From: Pleurodeles waltl
Taxonomy: Eukaryota; Chordata; Amphibia; Caudata; Salamandridae
Assembly (NCBI RefSeq): GCF_031143425.1
Contig: NC_090445.1
Coordinates: 819,304,817 to 819,368,816, forward strand
DNA: 64,000 nt
Reading direction: 5' to 3'
Numbering within the stretch: position 1 is the stretch's first letter; each line of letters opens with the position of its first letter. Position numbers and translations under genes: made by a program. Positions 34,984 to 46,212 of the stretch are shown piece after piece. The notes beneath the pieces are model-generated. The model had not been told where the DNA came from. It searched no databases and saw only the letters and a program-made list of their open reading frames with translations.

Positions 34984-36030
34984 ATGGAGCCATATGTACG
35001 TCCTGGAGGTTATACGGGACATAGGATTGATTTACTCGGTTATTTTTGGGCCAACATAAGTTTTAATAACTGGAAGACTTGTGGGAAAACCTATGTAGCT
35101 GTGAAAGGTGATCCAATATTGTGCTGGCCTCATCAAAAAGAAATGAACATGAATCTTGATCCAAATGATCAACCGCCTGTTTATGTTGTGAAGGGAAGAG
35201 AAAATGATATCACGGTAGCAACAGTGAGGAAAGATTTCTCTGATGTCTTCTGTGATAAATTAAGGAAATTCCTAGGTTTCAAACATAAAATTGTTTTATT
35301 GGATGATGCTGTACCAGTAGGGCATAAAGTTTGCAACATTCCTATAACTTATAGAGCGAAGTTGAAAGAATTGTTGGATGACCTGTGTAAAAAAGGAGTA
35401 ATTCAGACTATAGAATCCTCTCCATGGGTGTCACCCATTGTCATTGCTTTGAAACAGTCTGATGATCTCAGGCTGTGTGTGGACCTTCCAAGTCTCAATA
35501 ATGAAATTTGGATTGACAAACATCCCTTGCCAAAATAGCATGAACTAGGGTCTATTCTGGCTGGAGCAACTGTTTTTTCACACTAGATCCGGCCAGTGCA
35601 TACCATCAAGTCGAGTCACAGGATGAATCTTGTCATTTGAAAGCGTTTGTCACTCCCGAAGGGTTGTTTCAATTCTGCAGAATGCCTTTTGGTCTGGCAA
35701 GTGCGGCATCGGTGTTTCAAAGGTTGATGAAAGAAACTTTAGAAGGAGTGCAAGGAGCAATTGCATTCCAGAATGACATTTTAGTTTATGGGAAAAATGA
35801 GGAAGAGCAGCTATAAAATCTAAGGAATATTCATCAAAGGTTGAGGGAAAAAGGTTTGACTCTACAAGAGTCCAAATGTAAATTGAAATGTGATGTGGTA
35901 AAGTATATGAGTCATAGTATTGATAAAAATGGCATCAAACCCCAGCAAAATCACATTAAGGCTATCGAAGATGCTCCTATTCCGAAAACTAAAGACCAGT
36001 TAATGTAATTTTTAGGTCTTACAGAATTTT
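34984..36030 (+). pseudogene. pol (fragment): Gypsy reverse transcriptase remnant with altered active site
   Basis: The first frame (34,984-35,538) runs through the RT entry (FSDVFCDKLRKFLGFKHKI) and VIQTIESSPWVSPIVIALKQ to LRLCVDLPSLNNE and HPLPK, the fingers of a gypsy RT. After the stop at 35,536 other frames give LDPASAYHQVESQ (motif A region), FQFCRMPFGLASAASVFQRL and AIAFQNDILVYGKN. The last is the YxDD/FxDD motif, but reads QNDI: the first Asp of the pair is Asn. Together with the stops this makes the RT non-functional. Confidence 0.85.
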
Positions 36031-36717
36031 ATTCCAGATTTATTGACGTCTATGCTACAAACATTGAGTGTTTACGCAATTTGTTAAGGAAGAATACCAA
36101 ATGTAAATGGAGTATAGAGCATGAAATTGCATTTATGAATCTTAAAAAAGAATTCGTTAACGCCCCTTTACTGAAATCTTTTGAAATAGGAAGAGAATAC
36201 ATAGTGGCAGTAGATGCCAGCAATTATGGCTTGGGAGCCACACTCATGCAGAGAACAAGTTTAGAAGAATATGTTGTATCCTATGCATCCAGGGTTCTGA
36301 GAGAGCCTGAAAGATACTTTTCTGTAATAGAGAAGGTGTTACTGTTTTGTACACTGACCACTTCAGGCAATTTGTTTGGGGTACACGTTTTGTTTTGAGA
36401 ACAGATCACAACCCCTTAGTAAATGTGCTATCTCCAGGAGGAATTTAACAGCTAGGTTGGCAGGATTAGCGGCTAAATTACAATCATATCAGTATAAAAT
36501 TGAGTACGTATCTGGAACGTTAAATGTTCATGCTGATTGTTTATCAAGATTACCTCTTGACATTAATATGAATGATAATTATATTGATTATGATTGTGAA
36601 GTGGCCCATACCATGTATGACATAAATGGCTGTGATCACGGTAGCATAGAGATGAAAATGCTTTCAAAAGAGGACTGGGAAGATGAAATGAGACTTCAAA
36701 ATGTCTGTGGTGTGTGA
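36031..36717 (+). pseudogene. pol (fragment): Gypsy RNase H remnant
   Basis: The frame 36,081-36,398 contains KCKWSIEHEIAFMNLKKEF, then REYIVAVDASNYGLGATLMQ and VVSYASRVLREPERYFSVIE. These are the connection and RNase H start of gypsy Pol (VxxDASxxGxGAxLxQ; YSxxEKE). A frame change at about 36,376-36,398 moves to 36,376-36,717 with SRRNLTARLAGLAAKLQSYQ, YKIEYVSGTLNVHADCLSRL: the GxxNxxADxLSRxP end of RNase H. The active-site D of DAS and D of HADCLSR are present. Confidence 0.85.
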
Positions 36718-37307
36718 ATATTTGTCTAAAGATTGGCCTGAGGAGAGAAAGTGGGGAAACTGAACATTTTTTTCAAGTAAGAGATGAGTTATTACATGAT
36801 GGATTCTGCATATTTAGAGATGCTAGGACCATTCCACCAAAAGGTTTAAGGAAAAACATTGTTCAATCAGGTCCTGAAGGTCATGTTGGCATGTCTGTCA
36901 CTAAGAGGAGTATTTGGGAATTTTATTTGTGGCCCACCATGGATAGTATGGCAAATAATTGTGTGTGGGAGTGTGATCTTTGTGCTAACAGTGACAAGTG
37001 GGTGAAACCATGTTCTACTGAATTCACACCGGTAGAGCTATCTCCAGGACCTTGGAGGAAGTTCAGGATAGATATATTAGGTCCTTTTTGTACCATTCCA
37101 AAAAAAGAAGCTCTTGTCATAGTACTAATAGACAATTTTATGAAATGGCCAGAGATTAGGGTGACTCAAAGAGTAACTTCAGAAGTTATTATTGAGTTCT
37201 TAGATTATGTTTTCTGTAAGGAAGATCTACCTGAAGAATTGGTTATGGACAACGGACCTCAGTTTGTTAGTAGAGTCTTTGAAGTATTTGAACAGGAGCC
37301 ATGGTAA
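36714..37307 (+). pseudogene. pol (fragment): Gypsy integrase, zinc-binding region and first part of core
   Basis: The 197-codon frame contains GPEGHVGMSVTKRSIWEFYL then WPTMDSMANNCVWECDLC (the HHCC region, with the C-x2-C present and the His side partly altered). FRIDILGPFCTIP carries the first catalytic Asp, followed by VLIDNFMKWPEI and ELVMDNGPQFVS with the second Asp. The frame ends at 37,307. The following sequence in another frame gives INGQTERFNHVVREAI with the catalytic Glu (about 37,340-37,390). All three DDE residues can be seen but in broken frames. Confidence 0.85.
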
Positions 37308-37309
37308 AC

Positions 37310-37983
37310 ATTTAAAAAACTGCAAATTACTAACCCCAGATCAATGGTCAAACTGAAAGGTTTAACCATGTGGTTAGAGAAGCTATCTAATTAATATGTA
37401 ATGGAGAATTACCATGGAGAAAAGCTTTACAAGCAACATTGTTGTCTTATAAGACCATGCCGAATTCACTTCCAGGATACTCTTCATTTGTATTATTGTG
37501 TGACAGGAAACCAGGATCTAAATTAGCTCCTTGGGGGCTAAGAAACAAGTATTTGAATACTGATCTGAGTAACGATTATAGTGAAATCCAGGAACGTGCA
37601 AAGAACTACAAAGAGAAACATGTATAAAACTAAAACAGTAAGATCGGATGGTAGAATAGATAGGAGATTGGGGTTGTATCAAAAAACCAACCGTGTGTGG
37701 GAAGGAACTTCCTAGGTGGTCTGATCCCATTAGGGTAATACAAGTGTATAACAAAGCAGTAAAGGTACAGGGGGGAAAAATTTGGAATTTGAATGGAGTA
37801 TCTAAGCATAGAGGTGTGGTATCTGTAGAAACAAGAAATGACATGGAAGTTTGTGAAAATGGGGAGGATGGTATATATGATTATGACAAACGTTTCTTGG
37901 ATATGCAAAATAACGATTCAGTGAGATGTAATGAGAAGGATAACAAGTCAAAAAATGATTTATTTGCTGTCTCAGGGAACTAA
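37310..37983 (+). pseudogene. pol (fragment): Gypsy integrase C-terminal part
   Basis: The frame 37,439-37,627 reads MLSYKTMPNSLPGYSSFVLL then CDRKPGSKL, the post-core YRxTPHxxxGxSPxxLLxGR region. The frame 37,693-37,983 reads PIRVIQVYNKAVKVQGGKIW then NLNGVSKHRG, the small C-terminal beta domain of gypsy integrases. A charged tail follows up to the TAA at 37,981. An ORF break lies between them. Confidence 0.7.
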
Positions 37984-38149
37984 TTAAACTGGTAATGAAC
38001 AGGTTATCATAGGTTCCGAACTGCAGCCTCTGGAATCTAGAAGTGAACTGGATACCAGTCATTCTACAAATATAGAATTACAAGCTAACTCAAATTTTAG
38101 GAATATATTAAGGAAGTCAAGCAGTGTCCAGCAAAATTGCCAGACTAAG

Positions 38150-39955
38150 TGAAATACTGAATTCTTGCTTTAATGATTATCACATATTATTACATGCAAC
38201 ATCATATGTAGTTTAGTGTTAGTTGCTTATTCCTATTACGATGTCTTGTGGATTTGTATTTATTTTTGTTTTTGTTATTTTAAATGTTATCAGTAATTTG
38301 TTGTTTAACCCCTTATGTGCTGTGAACGCTGAATGTATTACTAATGAATTTAATGTATTAGGAGTTATGTATTTACATAGAATTTAACTAATATAGAAAA
38401 TAATGTGCGACTTAGAAAGTGTGCCCACTTGACTGGCCGTCATAAAAGTACGAAGTATCTTTATTAAATGCTTATTAATATTAATTGAAGTGCCTGTATT
38501 TAGACTGTGATAACAGTGTGTTATATTAATGAATTTATTTAATGTATTTGCTTATTAATTGTAGGCCTTAAGTTAGCGAGGTTTCGGGCCTACTCTGCAC
38601 AACCCCATATTAAGCTGCACTGTTTAATAACATTGTGGGAATGTATGTCCAGAGAAATCAATTCATGTATTGTGCACACTGTGTTGACCAAATGTTAGCA
38701 GATGTCTTTAACTTTCTTGTGAGAACTGCTTGCTAGAATATTTTGTATTAGTAGTTGTTACACTGTATAGCTTGATGCGTGAGACAGTGATGTTCCCAGG
38801 AACCAACAATGGATGCTCATACTGGAGTACGGAGTGTTACAAAATTATTACCTGTCAAGTCAGACAATGGGAACAGGACAAAATGAGCCAATAATCAACA
38901 TGTGAAAGACAGTTTAGTTATATCTTTGATTTGAGGTTTAATCCTAATTGGATTTACTGTAAACGTATGATTTCTGACCAATAGTAATGCGGGAAGTTTT
39001 TTAGGTGATTGTAACTTAGCCCGACCGCACAGAGGAGAAGGAATTCATTTTCATTCTCATTCTCATTTTTCGGACTTTCTTATTCTTATTTTCCGCGCTC
39101 ATTCTATTCTGTTTGGGAGCTGAGCAGTTCCAGATTACTTTATTCTTAACTTTAACTTTGAGGTTTGATGGCTAAATGATTTGTTGCTGTCCTTTACAGA
39201 TTGCTTCTGAAATGGTTCAGATTTCTTAGAGACCACTGTGTCTGAACCATTCCCTTTGACTGTCCCTTTGCTGAAGAAGACCAAACTGATGTCCAACTGA
39301 CTAAGAGAATCGCAGCTTGATGATCCATATTGAGGAGAGGTATAACAAAATGCTATTGTATTAATTATAGATTTGTTATTTGTTTCTATGTGCCAGCCGC
39401 TGTTTTGTTAGAGCCATAGCTAGATGTTTTCCAAATTAACTTTTGACTAAAATTGTTTTGCGGGAAGCCCAAATAAACTATTCTAATCTGAAGGTAGGGA
39501 GGGAGACACTGAAAATGCTAACAAATCATTATTAAAGGACACAATGCTATTCATTTGCTGAACCTAAATGTATGTCATTTTAAATGTGCAGTTATTCTTG
39601 TTGTTGATTTATACTGTGATTTTAGAATGTTTGATACCCAATGCACTAGCTAAATTGAGATTCTTTAGAAGATTTTGTCAAATGGTGTTATTTGGGTATG
39701 AATACCATATGGTTTTCAAATTAATCTACGTGATATTAGCATTGTTAATTTAGGGAAATAAACATTCAAACTTGTATTAAATGGTGAGGTTATTCATGAC
39801 CAATTTGGTCACGATGCGTGACAATTAATGAGTTTAAAGTGATTTGTCGATAATTATTGATTATGATGATGTATTGCATTGATTTTAAAGACTTATGGTG
39901 GAATCACTCTAAGCGTAGTCAAAAGGTTCATCGACCTATAACGTGTCCCCTTATC
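38150..39955 (+). repeat. 3' LTR region of the plus-strand gypsy element, borders approximate
   Basis: After the last coding trace the sequence is AT-rich and lacks domains. It contains a TTCTCATTCTCATTTT pyrimidine stretch near 39,053, GAGGAGAGGTATAACAAAA near 39,334, and GGGAAATAAAC near 39,757. The last ~600 bases align by eye with 3,640-4,350. The frame 39,568-39,753 is only such a shared stretch. Confidence 0.6.
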
Positions 39956-40425
39956 TATTCACATATAAAGACCAAATAAGGACTGACGTGCTAACAGTGC
40001 CACTGATGTAATGGTTACGACCTCGGCTGCAGCGCTGCTGTGCCAAGAATGTAACCATAACATCCTGCATCTGGCCCACGGGGGAGACCTAGCGCTCTCC
40101 TCATAGGTCACCCACCCACACCCCCGAGTAAGGATGACAGCAGAAACGCTTCTGCTGCCACCACCGACACCCTCAAACCGGGAGCATTTGATGACAGCGC
40201 ATATCAGAGGTTGCCCATACCGTGCTGGAAGCATGACTTTTAGCGCATCAGAAGAGAAACTGATTAGTTAGGGGCAGGTCGGAGAGGCATGAAAGGAAAG
40301 GAAAGGTTTTTCCTTTCCTTGCATGTTTCTCTAAGCATTCCTGCAGCACGATCCCATTACGATTGTGCTGCGGGAGAGCCCACTAGACACCAGGGAGTTT
40401 TTTTTTTTTTAAATATGACATGAGG
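39956..40425. other. No gene; a perfect short hairpin at about 40,291-40,320
   Basis: It contains AAGGAAAGGAAAGG followed by TTTTTCCTTTCCTT (inverted arms of about 12 bases) and ATGGTTAC/GTAACCAT arms near 40,013 and 40,051. The rest shows no recognisable feature. Confidence 0.55.
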
Positions 40426-40870
40426 AGAGGGGCCCGTTGGGCAAGGGTCGCTCCCCAAGGGGGTCATTTTTATTTAGGCCATTTCTGCCCCCCCCCCCGA
40501 AGGCAAATCGGCCTATTTTTGTTAGGCCCATCCAAGGGGGCAGAAACCACTTAGGCATCAGGGATCGGTGTGTGTGTGTGTTTGGGGGATGTGGCCCCTT
40601 GGGCAAGGGTTGCTCCTCTTGGGGGCACATTACTGATGGTTATTTCTGTCCCCCTGGAGGCAGATCAGCCTATTTTTGTAATGCCCATCTGGCCCCCAAG
40701 GGAGCAGAAAGCCCACTAGACACCAGGGAAGATTTTTTTTTTTTTTAAACAGGGCGGGGGTGCCACCCCAAATAAATGGGGACCAAGTTGTTCTGCACAC
40801 CTGTGAACACATCGGGTAATTACCCCTGATCCACTCCGAGGGAGGTGGGGGCAGAAAGCCTACTAGATGC
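40426..40870. repeat. Degenerate tandem repeat, period about 165-185 bp
   Basis: Two and a half copies share GGGGCCCGTTGGGCAAGGGT (versus GTGGCCCCTTGGGCAAGGGT), then CTCC-CAAGGGGGTCAT (CTTGGGGGCACAT), then TTTCTGCCCCC-GGCAAATC (TTTCTGTCCCCC-GGCAGATC), then GGCCTATTTTTGT, then CAAGGGGGCAGAAA. CCCACTAGACACCAGGGA(G/A) occurs at both borders (40,379 and 40,711), followed by T-runs. The frames at 40,409-40,748 on both strands come from it. Confidence 0.75.
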
Positions 40871-41463
40871 CAGAAAGTTAAAAAGAAATAGAGGGGTGGG
40901 GACTGCCAACCAGTATGGGTGTGGTTATGCTCCCCAACCCAACTGAAGGGGTTAACAGTCGTTCAGCCCCTCCTGCAAAATAAAGCATCTCATCCCAACG
41001 GAAAGCAAAAGGACATTTGATTATTTTGGGTTTTGATTTTACATTTGGGCCAAGAGAGCTTGGCTAACTCCCAGTATCGTCCCACGTGGAATGGTGAGCG
41101 GCTGCACTTTTTGGACTTTGTGACGCTGCCACCTAGAAAAATCTATCAGACCTAGACACACCTGAAAACTAAACATCTGGGAGTCCAGGGTGATGTGCTT
41201 CACATGCACCCCACACCATTGTCTTATCCGCAATGCCCTGCAAACCTTCAATTTTGCATGAAATCAGGGATTTTGCCTACATTTTTGTGATGGAACCTTC
41301 TGGAATCCGTAGGATTCCACAAAATTCCTACCACCCAGCATTGTCACTTCTATACCAATAACAATTCTACCCCTCTTGTCAGCCTAAAAACGTTTTTTTC
41401 AAACTGCCCTTTTGGACCCGCTTTGCTTCCCTCTCAATTTTGACATATTTTTGGCCCTTCCCT
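40871..41463. repeat. Left flank of the repeat array interrupted by the retrovirus
   Basis: No coding content. Its last ~25 bases (TTTTTGGCCCTTCCCT) join with 52,365 onward (GTCACAGGCACTTGG) to recreate the array consensus TTTTGGACCCTTCCTTGTCGCAGGCACTAGG seen at about 52,694-52,725. It is therefore the left side of the array into which the retrovirus inserted. CCCT at 41,460-41,463 is the left target duplication. Confidence 0.7.
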
Positions 41464-42436
41464 TGTCGCGTAGGCTCTCATTATCCTAATGAGACTACTG
41501 GATTTTGAGCAACAAGATCATCCACAATGTGGGGGACTGCGTCTAACCCACGGTGAATGACACTTGTCACTCTAAATCCGGGTTTTGCTCCAGCTAACTA
41601 GCAGTGCCTCATCGCTCCCAAATGGAAGAGATGATTGGGCAGCTGAGCGCATGACATCATAGTACTTCTCAGGGAAGTCGTGGTCACTCAGGTCACAAAC
41701 GGTTCTCTCATACACAGTACGGTCTCATATATAAATGACAAAGGCAGTTTAAGTTTTAAAGATTGGTTTAATAAAACGACTGCATTTTAGATAGCAAAGC
41801 GTGAGCTGCAATAAACAGAATTATACAACACAGTAAGATTAAAATAGTAACGATGAGAGTGAAGCAAAAGAATAAGGATATCATAGTGACGCTAGATTAT
41901 TTTCTCTCTAAGTTATATTTCGAGCACAGCATGTGAAGCTCTAAGCCTGCCTTTCAGGTTCCCCAGGGAGAACATCAACCCTCATACCTGAGCAAAGGCC
42001 TGTAATCTGCATCAGCACCTGCAACGGGGCATTCAGCATCTAGTTGTAGGTCCCTGGCTGGAATCTCCTTCTTGATGTGTACTAGGACTAGGAAGTGTTT
42101 TTATAACTAACACGCAGATGTTCTAAGAAAATGTCCCTACGTAAGGATGTGTATTTTCTACGAATACTGGAGACTAAACTTCTACCACGTTTACCGGCAA
42201 TGTACCAGACTGTAGCCTTGACTGAAGCACAGGGCGATCAAGAATGCATTATTTGAGAACACAGTGCTGGACTAAGCTAAACAGTGTGATAGAAGAAATT
42301 AAAACAAGACCGTAAAAACTGGTTATTGTAAAATAACAGTGCGAAGCTGAATAAAATATATCTAGGGTAAAGTGCACAGCGGCCTAGTATGTTAAACTAA
42401 CGTGCATGATGCTATATTAAAAATGGCTACACTACA
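41464..42436 (-). repeat. 3' LTR of the foamy-like element
   Basis: On + it starts TGTCGCGTAGGCTC and ends CTACACTACA. It aligns with 51,389-52,360 throughout, with scattered substitutions of a few per cent by eye in the first 100 bases. LTRs are identical at insertion, so the provirus is neither very recent nor ancient. Confidence 0.92.
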
Positions 42437-42447
42437 CCCTCGCCTTG
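42437..42447 (-). promoter_or_regulatory. Candidate polypurine tract
   Basis: On the minus strand CAAGGCGAGGG directly precedes the TGTAGTG start of the 3' LTR, where plus-strand DNA synthesis would be primed. It has one pyrimidine in the run. Confidence 0.55.
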
Positions 42448-42624
42448 TCGGTAGAAAGTGGTTTAAGCCAAAGCTAAAATGCCCTAAGCTAGAATATATT
42501 TTAAACCCAACTTAATTTTAACAAGTCAAGAGGACACACAAGCATACTATTTGGCAATTTTAAAAATTAGCATGCGGCCAAAAGCCAAATTCAAAGGAAA
42601 ATGTCAATTTAGGACAGTTCCAAA

Positions 42625-43113
42625 TCAAGCATCAGTCATGGAAAGCAGGAGATTCTCCACCTCGGCAGATGACAAAACCGGTAAATCCACACCAAAAGCT
42701 ACCAAGGAGCAGGTGTGTTCCATAGCCCCAATGTCAACTAAGGTGGCATCCTGTGCAGTGCCTATGAACGAGTTAATGGTAACTTCCTCCAGGAAGGGTA
42801 GCTCGTAATCAGCTTCTCTGAGCAAACGCAGCACGCATGTCTGGTAATGAACCCTCAACGAGAACATCAACAGATCAGCATCAATCACTGAGGGGCGTTG
42901 CTGTGAGAGACAAACTTCCAGTGCATGTTCAAAAGAGCGCCAACTGCACCGAAACACGCGCTGCACACAATCCAAAACCTGTCTGAATGAAAGAGACCAG
43001 TCACACCCCAAATGTTCCAGGAGTGTTGCTCCAAAGTGCTGCATCATGCGTTCACGACACAGCTGCGCTGATGGGAGCGACTTCATTTGTCCTTGTTGCG
43101 GCGGGACAGCCAT
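42625..43113 (-). CDS. 162-aa accessory ORF between env and 3' LTR, function unknown
   Basis: This is an uninterrupted frame from ATG (43,111-43,113) to TGA (42,625-42,627). Its start overlaps the inferred end of env in another frame. It contains several Cys and Trp (CVQRVFRCSWRSFEHALEV) and an acidic C-terminal half (FLEEVTINSF, SSAEVENLLLSM). No known domain is recognised. Its position, after env and before the 3' LTR, is that of the transactivator gene of exogenous foamy viruses. That is the only reason to consider a regulatory role; there is no sequence evidence for it. It is one of two frames (with gag) still open in the element. By chance alone, a 162-codon open frame in a decayed provirus is less likely. 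Confidence 0.6.
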   Translation of the reverse strand: MAVPPQQGQMKSLPSAQLCRERMMQHFGATLLEHLGCDWSLSFRQVLDCVQRVFRCSWRSFEHALEVCLSQQRPSVIDADLLMFSLRVHYQTCVLRLLREADYELPFLEEVTINSFIGTAQDATLVDIGAMEHTCSLVAFGVDLPVLSSAEVENLLLSMTDA

Positions 43114-44079
43114 TGCGGAAAAACAACAGCAACAGCAAAATGCCAGCTAATAAAGCCAAAGTTATCGGAAATCCCCAAAAAATGCTTCTGAAAATTGAAT
43201 GAATAGCCGAAGGTAATAAACCGAATATAGAGGAAAAGGTGTGAACAAACCAATACCAACAGCTTTGAAAAAATTTGCTAATCCAGCCGTGCTGGACGCA
43301 TTAAATATACGTCCCACGAGTTCACCAAAGTGTCTCGGAAAGTTCGTATTTAACAGGGACTGTATTTCTGCCGATGACCTTGCCACCTGAAGTGTGTAGG
43401 TCTCGCGTGCAGATGTAAGGGCCACATGCTTCTGAAACAATAAAGCCTTCAGTCTACTTAACTTGTCAAAATTCACCTTGGAAGTAGCAATGTAAGGCCA
43501 GATATCTGCTACCTCCCTAAATTTAGTGGGGGGAAACAACACGTACCCGCAGCACGTAACGACCTTAGAGACCGAAACAACGTAAACTATTCCGGCCCGC
43601 ATGCCACAATAGTCTTCACTATTGAGGAGGACGTAGCTGCCGTTTGAAAGCACCTGGAACGTGCGTTTAATCAAGGGGACTGGAACTCCCTTCAGATAGC
43701 AGGCCAAGTTCGCAACCGAGGCATTACACGCCCCATGCAAGGACAGCTGCTTACAAATCATTGAATGGCTGACTGAAGTCTTGCATTCACTACCGCTAAG
43801 AAAGACCTCTTTCATGCCATTGAGGCATTTGTACGAGAAGGGAAGCTCCCACACCTCATGGATGTAACTATCTCCCAACTTTTCATATCTGCCTACTGGA
43901 ACATGTTTCAAACAAGAAGTGAATTGTAAGGTAGAAATAGGCAGATTAATAACCCCGTGTATCAACCACTCTGCTGAAGGAATCTCGGCCACGGTAAAAG
44001 GCAATCTTTCTATCTTTTCAATGTTAAGCATGACATAAGTCGCCTCCTTTTTAGCCATTAGTTGTTGTTGTCGGGTCAA
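43052..44079 (-). pseudogene. env (fragment): Env transmembrane-subunit part with C-terminal anchor
   Basis: The minus-strand frame 43,162-44,079 covers the C-terminal half of env, with Cys-rich segments (CKTSVSHSMICKQLSLHGAC, DYCGMRAG, VVTCCGY) and, near its end, FGELVGRIFNASSTAGLAN. Around 43,200 the frame slips. In the neighbouring frame a hydrophobic stretch (ITLALLAGILLLLLFF, about 43,125-43,165) is followed by a short tail to a TGA at 43,052-43,054. This matches a membrane anchor at the end of env, overlapping the accessory frame. The frame break prevents a full-length product. Confidence 0.7.
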
Positions 44080-44080
44080 A

Positions 44081-45037
44081 TTAAAGGAAAAAAATATTTC
44101 CCTGGCACTGATGTGCTGCCACGGAAACGCGACCCGCCTTCAATGTCTGGAGTGTCCAACCCAACTGCATAATGGACCTGGTCTGACTCTGTCCATGATA
44201 TAAAGAAGACATATCAGATCGTATAATGTCTATAGCAGAAGAAACAATGTTGTTAATTGTATATATCCGGTCGGACAAGGTGTGAATCCCATTATCCACA
44301 AGAGCTAATGCCTTTTTCAGATTTTCCTGATCTATCTGCCTTAACCGGGCTGCAGCCTCTTGTTGGGAAAGTTTCCATATTTCATTGTATACCTCATACA
44401 AGAAACGCTTCCTACATGGTATCTTTGGGCCTGACAAAAAAACTTGTAAGTCAGTGTTGTTAGACAGGAGACTGAGATGTGTCTTAACCGCGTCTAGTGA
44501 GGATGTTTTTAGCCACTGTTGGCACAATTTTCCTACACTAAATGTTGTAATTATGTCAGCATGTTGTGGTGATATATAGCGAGGGTCTGACCTACTCGTT
44601 CGGAAACCCCCTGAGGAGGTGACAAAACGTTGATGACACCCGTTGGTATCTATTGGCCACAATAACCACCCGCCTGGACGTGTCAGTGAAGCATTAAACG
44701 TACCATTCTGGACCCACTCATTAAGCTCAATAAAAATTGCATTCGTGTACTTTTGCCAGTTATTAAATTTTGCAGGGTCAGGTATACTGGGCATGTTTAA
44801 TTCTCTAATTGTTGCTAAGCCTAAACAACTTGTCTGTTGTACCGTTTCATTTAAAAAGATCATTTGAACGGGGATGAGACATGCTCTAAACAATGTTTCT
44901 CTACCCTTGGTTTGCCAATTTTTTGTTCCCCAAACACTTTTAAAATCAACATTCTTTGACCAATATTCATAACCTTCAATTGATAACCGGGAAACAAAGG
45001 AGTCCGAATATATAAATTTCATGTTGATCAATAACAT
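44081..45037 (-). pseudogene. env (fragment): Env middle part
   Basis: A 318-codon minus-strand frame shows several potential N-glycosylation sites (for example NETV, NGTF, NASL, NNTD), a Trp-rich segment (GGWLLWPIDTNGCHQRF) and a Cys-containing PCRKRFLYEVYNE. Towards its end a heptad-like segment (NLKKALALVDNGIHTLSDRI) suggests the coiled-coil of a fusion subunit. It lies between the leader part (45,307-46,182) and the C-terminal part, but in a different frame. I recognise the layout, not each subdomain. Confidence 0.65.
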
Positions 45038-45306
45038 ATATCTCTAGTCGGAGTTATCTTAAAATAATATGACTCAGCATTTTTTTGATGATGCCCAGAA
45101 AAATACGCAAACTTTTCAAAATATGTTTTTGAACTACCTTGCAGGGGAGTTGTGCAATGTTCCCATTGTGTATAATCAAATATCGTTTTTGGTCTGCTCG
45201 CTTTATGTATGAAGTGGTGCCCATAATAATTCTAGCAAAACATGTCACCATAATTTTCTTTAAACTGGTAAACATCTTCATTTTCATAGACCGTATAATA
45301 TTGCAA

Positions 45307-46182
45307 TTATGTCATCATTGAATCAACTGTTTTCACATCCCAATCATCAGATACAATGCCTGGTATAACTATATCGTTCATGGATAACTTTAACACATAC
45401 GGTATTTGAATAATTTCAGTGGGACCATATATATCAAACATTACTTTGTCCCACACAATCCCATCAGGAATTGGCACTGCAGAAATGTTCACAAAAGACA
45501 AGTCTCTTCGAATCTTATTTGATGAAAAGTGTGGTTTCAAAACCTCCTCCACCTGTTCAACCACTGATCTCTCGGGAAGAAAATGACCATGTATTAACAA
45601 GAAAAAGGTAATGACAAACCCAATCCAAAGCAGAAAGGCTAGGACAGTCAAGGAAAGCCACACATAGTTCCATGAAAAAATGAAATATGTTTCTTTAAGC
45701 CAATGTATTAGCTTACATGCACCTGACAGGTCAGCTGTCGAAGAGGCAAACGAGTCCTTTAGACCGTCGTTGTAGTCGGCAAAATAACCAGAGGCTGTTC
45801 GTGCAAATGGCGTAGCCGTGGCCAACGGTGGAGTTGGTGTTTCCTGAGGTGGTACACTGTAAACAGGACCGTCCGTCTGGCTTGCAGTCATAGTGACTTG
45901 ATTAAATGTTTCTAAATTACTTGTTTTTAATGGAACTAAGGCAAGATCATTATCCACCCTCCCCAAGCTCGGAGAGGTATCAGCGTTGGTGTAAACAACT
46001 TGAAGCTGAACTTCTTCTCCAGTAGTGAGAGGGATTCTGGAACTACTGGACGTTCCTCTTGGTCGGCTGGGTAGAATTGGCCACATGTTGTAGTTTGACA
46101 TAGTCAATGGAAAAAAGCGGTTTTCTTTGGCACCCGGCAACGGTGGTAGAATAACAGTTCTGGTACCGTGTATCCCCAACAC
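45307..46182 (-). pseudogene. env (fragment): Env N-terminal leader with membrane segment and start of surface subunit
   Basis: A 291-codon minus-strand frame. About residues 160-190 form a membrane segment (WLSLTVLAFLLWIGFVITFF) preceded by a long, Pro/Thr-rich N-terminal part. About 35 residues later comes KIRRDL, a dibasic site of the kind cleaved by furin-type proteases. A long leader peptide with an internal anchor that is cleaved from the surface subunit is a distinguishing feature of foamy-virus envelopes. After 45,307 the frame breaks before the next env segment. Confidence 0.7.
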
Positions 46183-46212
46183 AGGGACTGGTGCTCGATA
46201 AGAAGGGCCAAA

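Larger units (their letters stand above)
33952..39955 (+). mobile_element. Broken Ty3/gypsy LTR retrotransposon, 5' LTR not seen
   Basis: Recognisable parts run in order gag, CCHC knuckle, protease, RT, RNase H, integrase, and a 3' LTR region. This is the Ty3/gypsy order on the + strand. Stops and frameshifts occur in nearly every domain. No sequence resembling the 3' LTR could be found upstream of gag (33.0-33.95 kb), so the 5' end seems truncated. The 3' LTR region is related to that of the element at the window's start. Confidence 0.85.
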
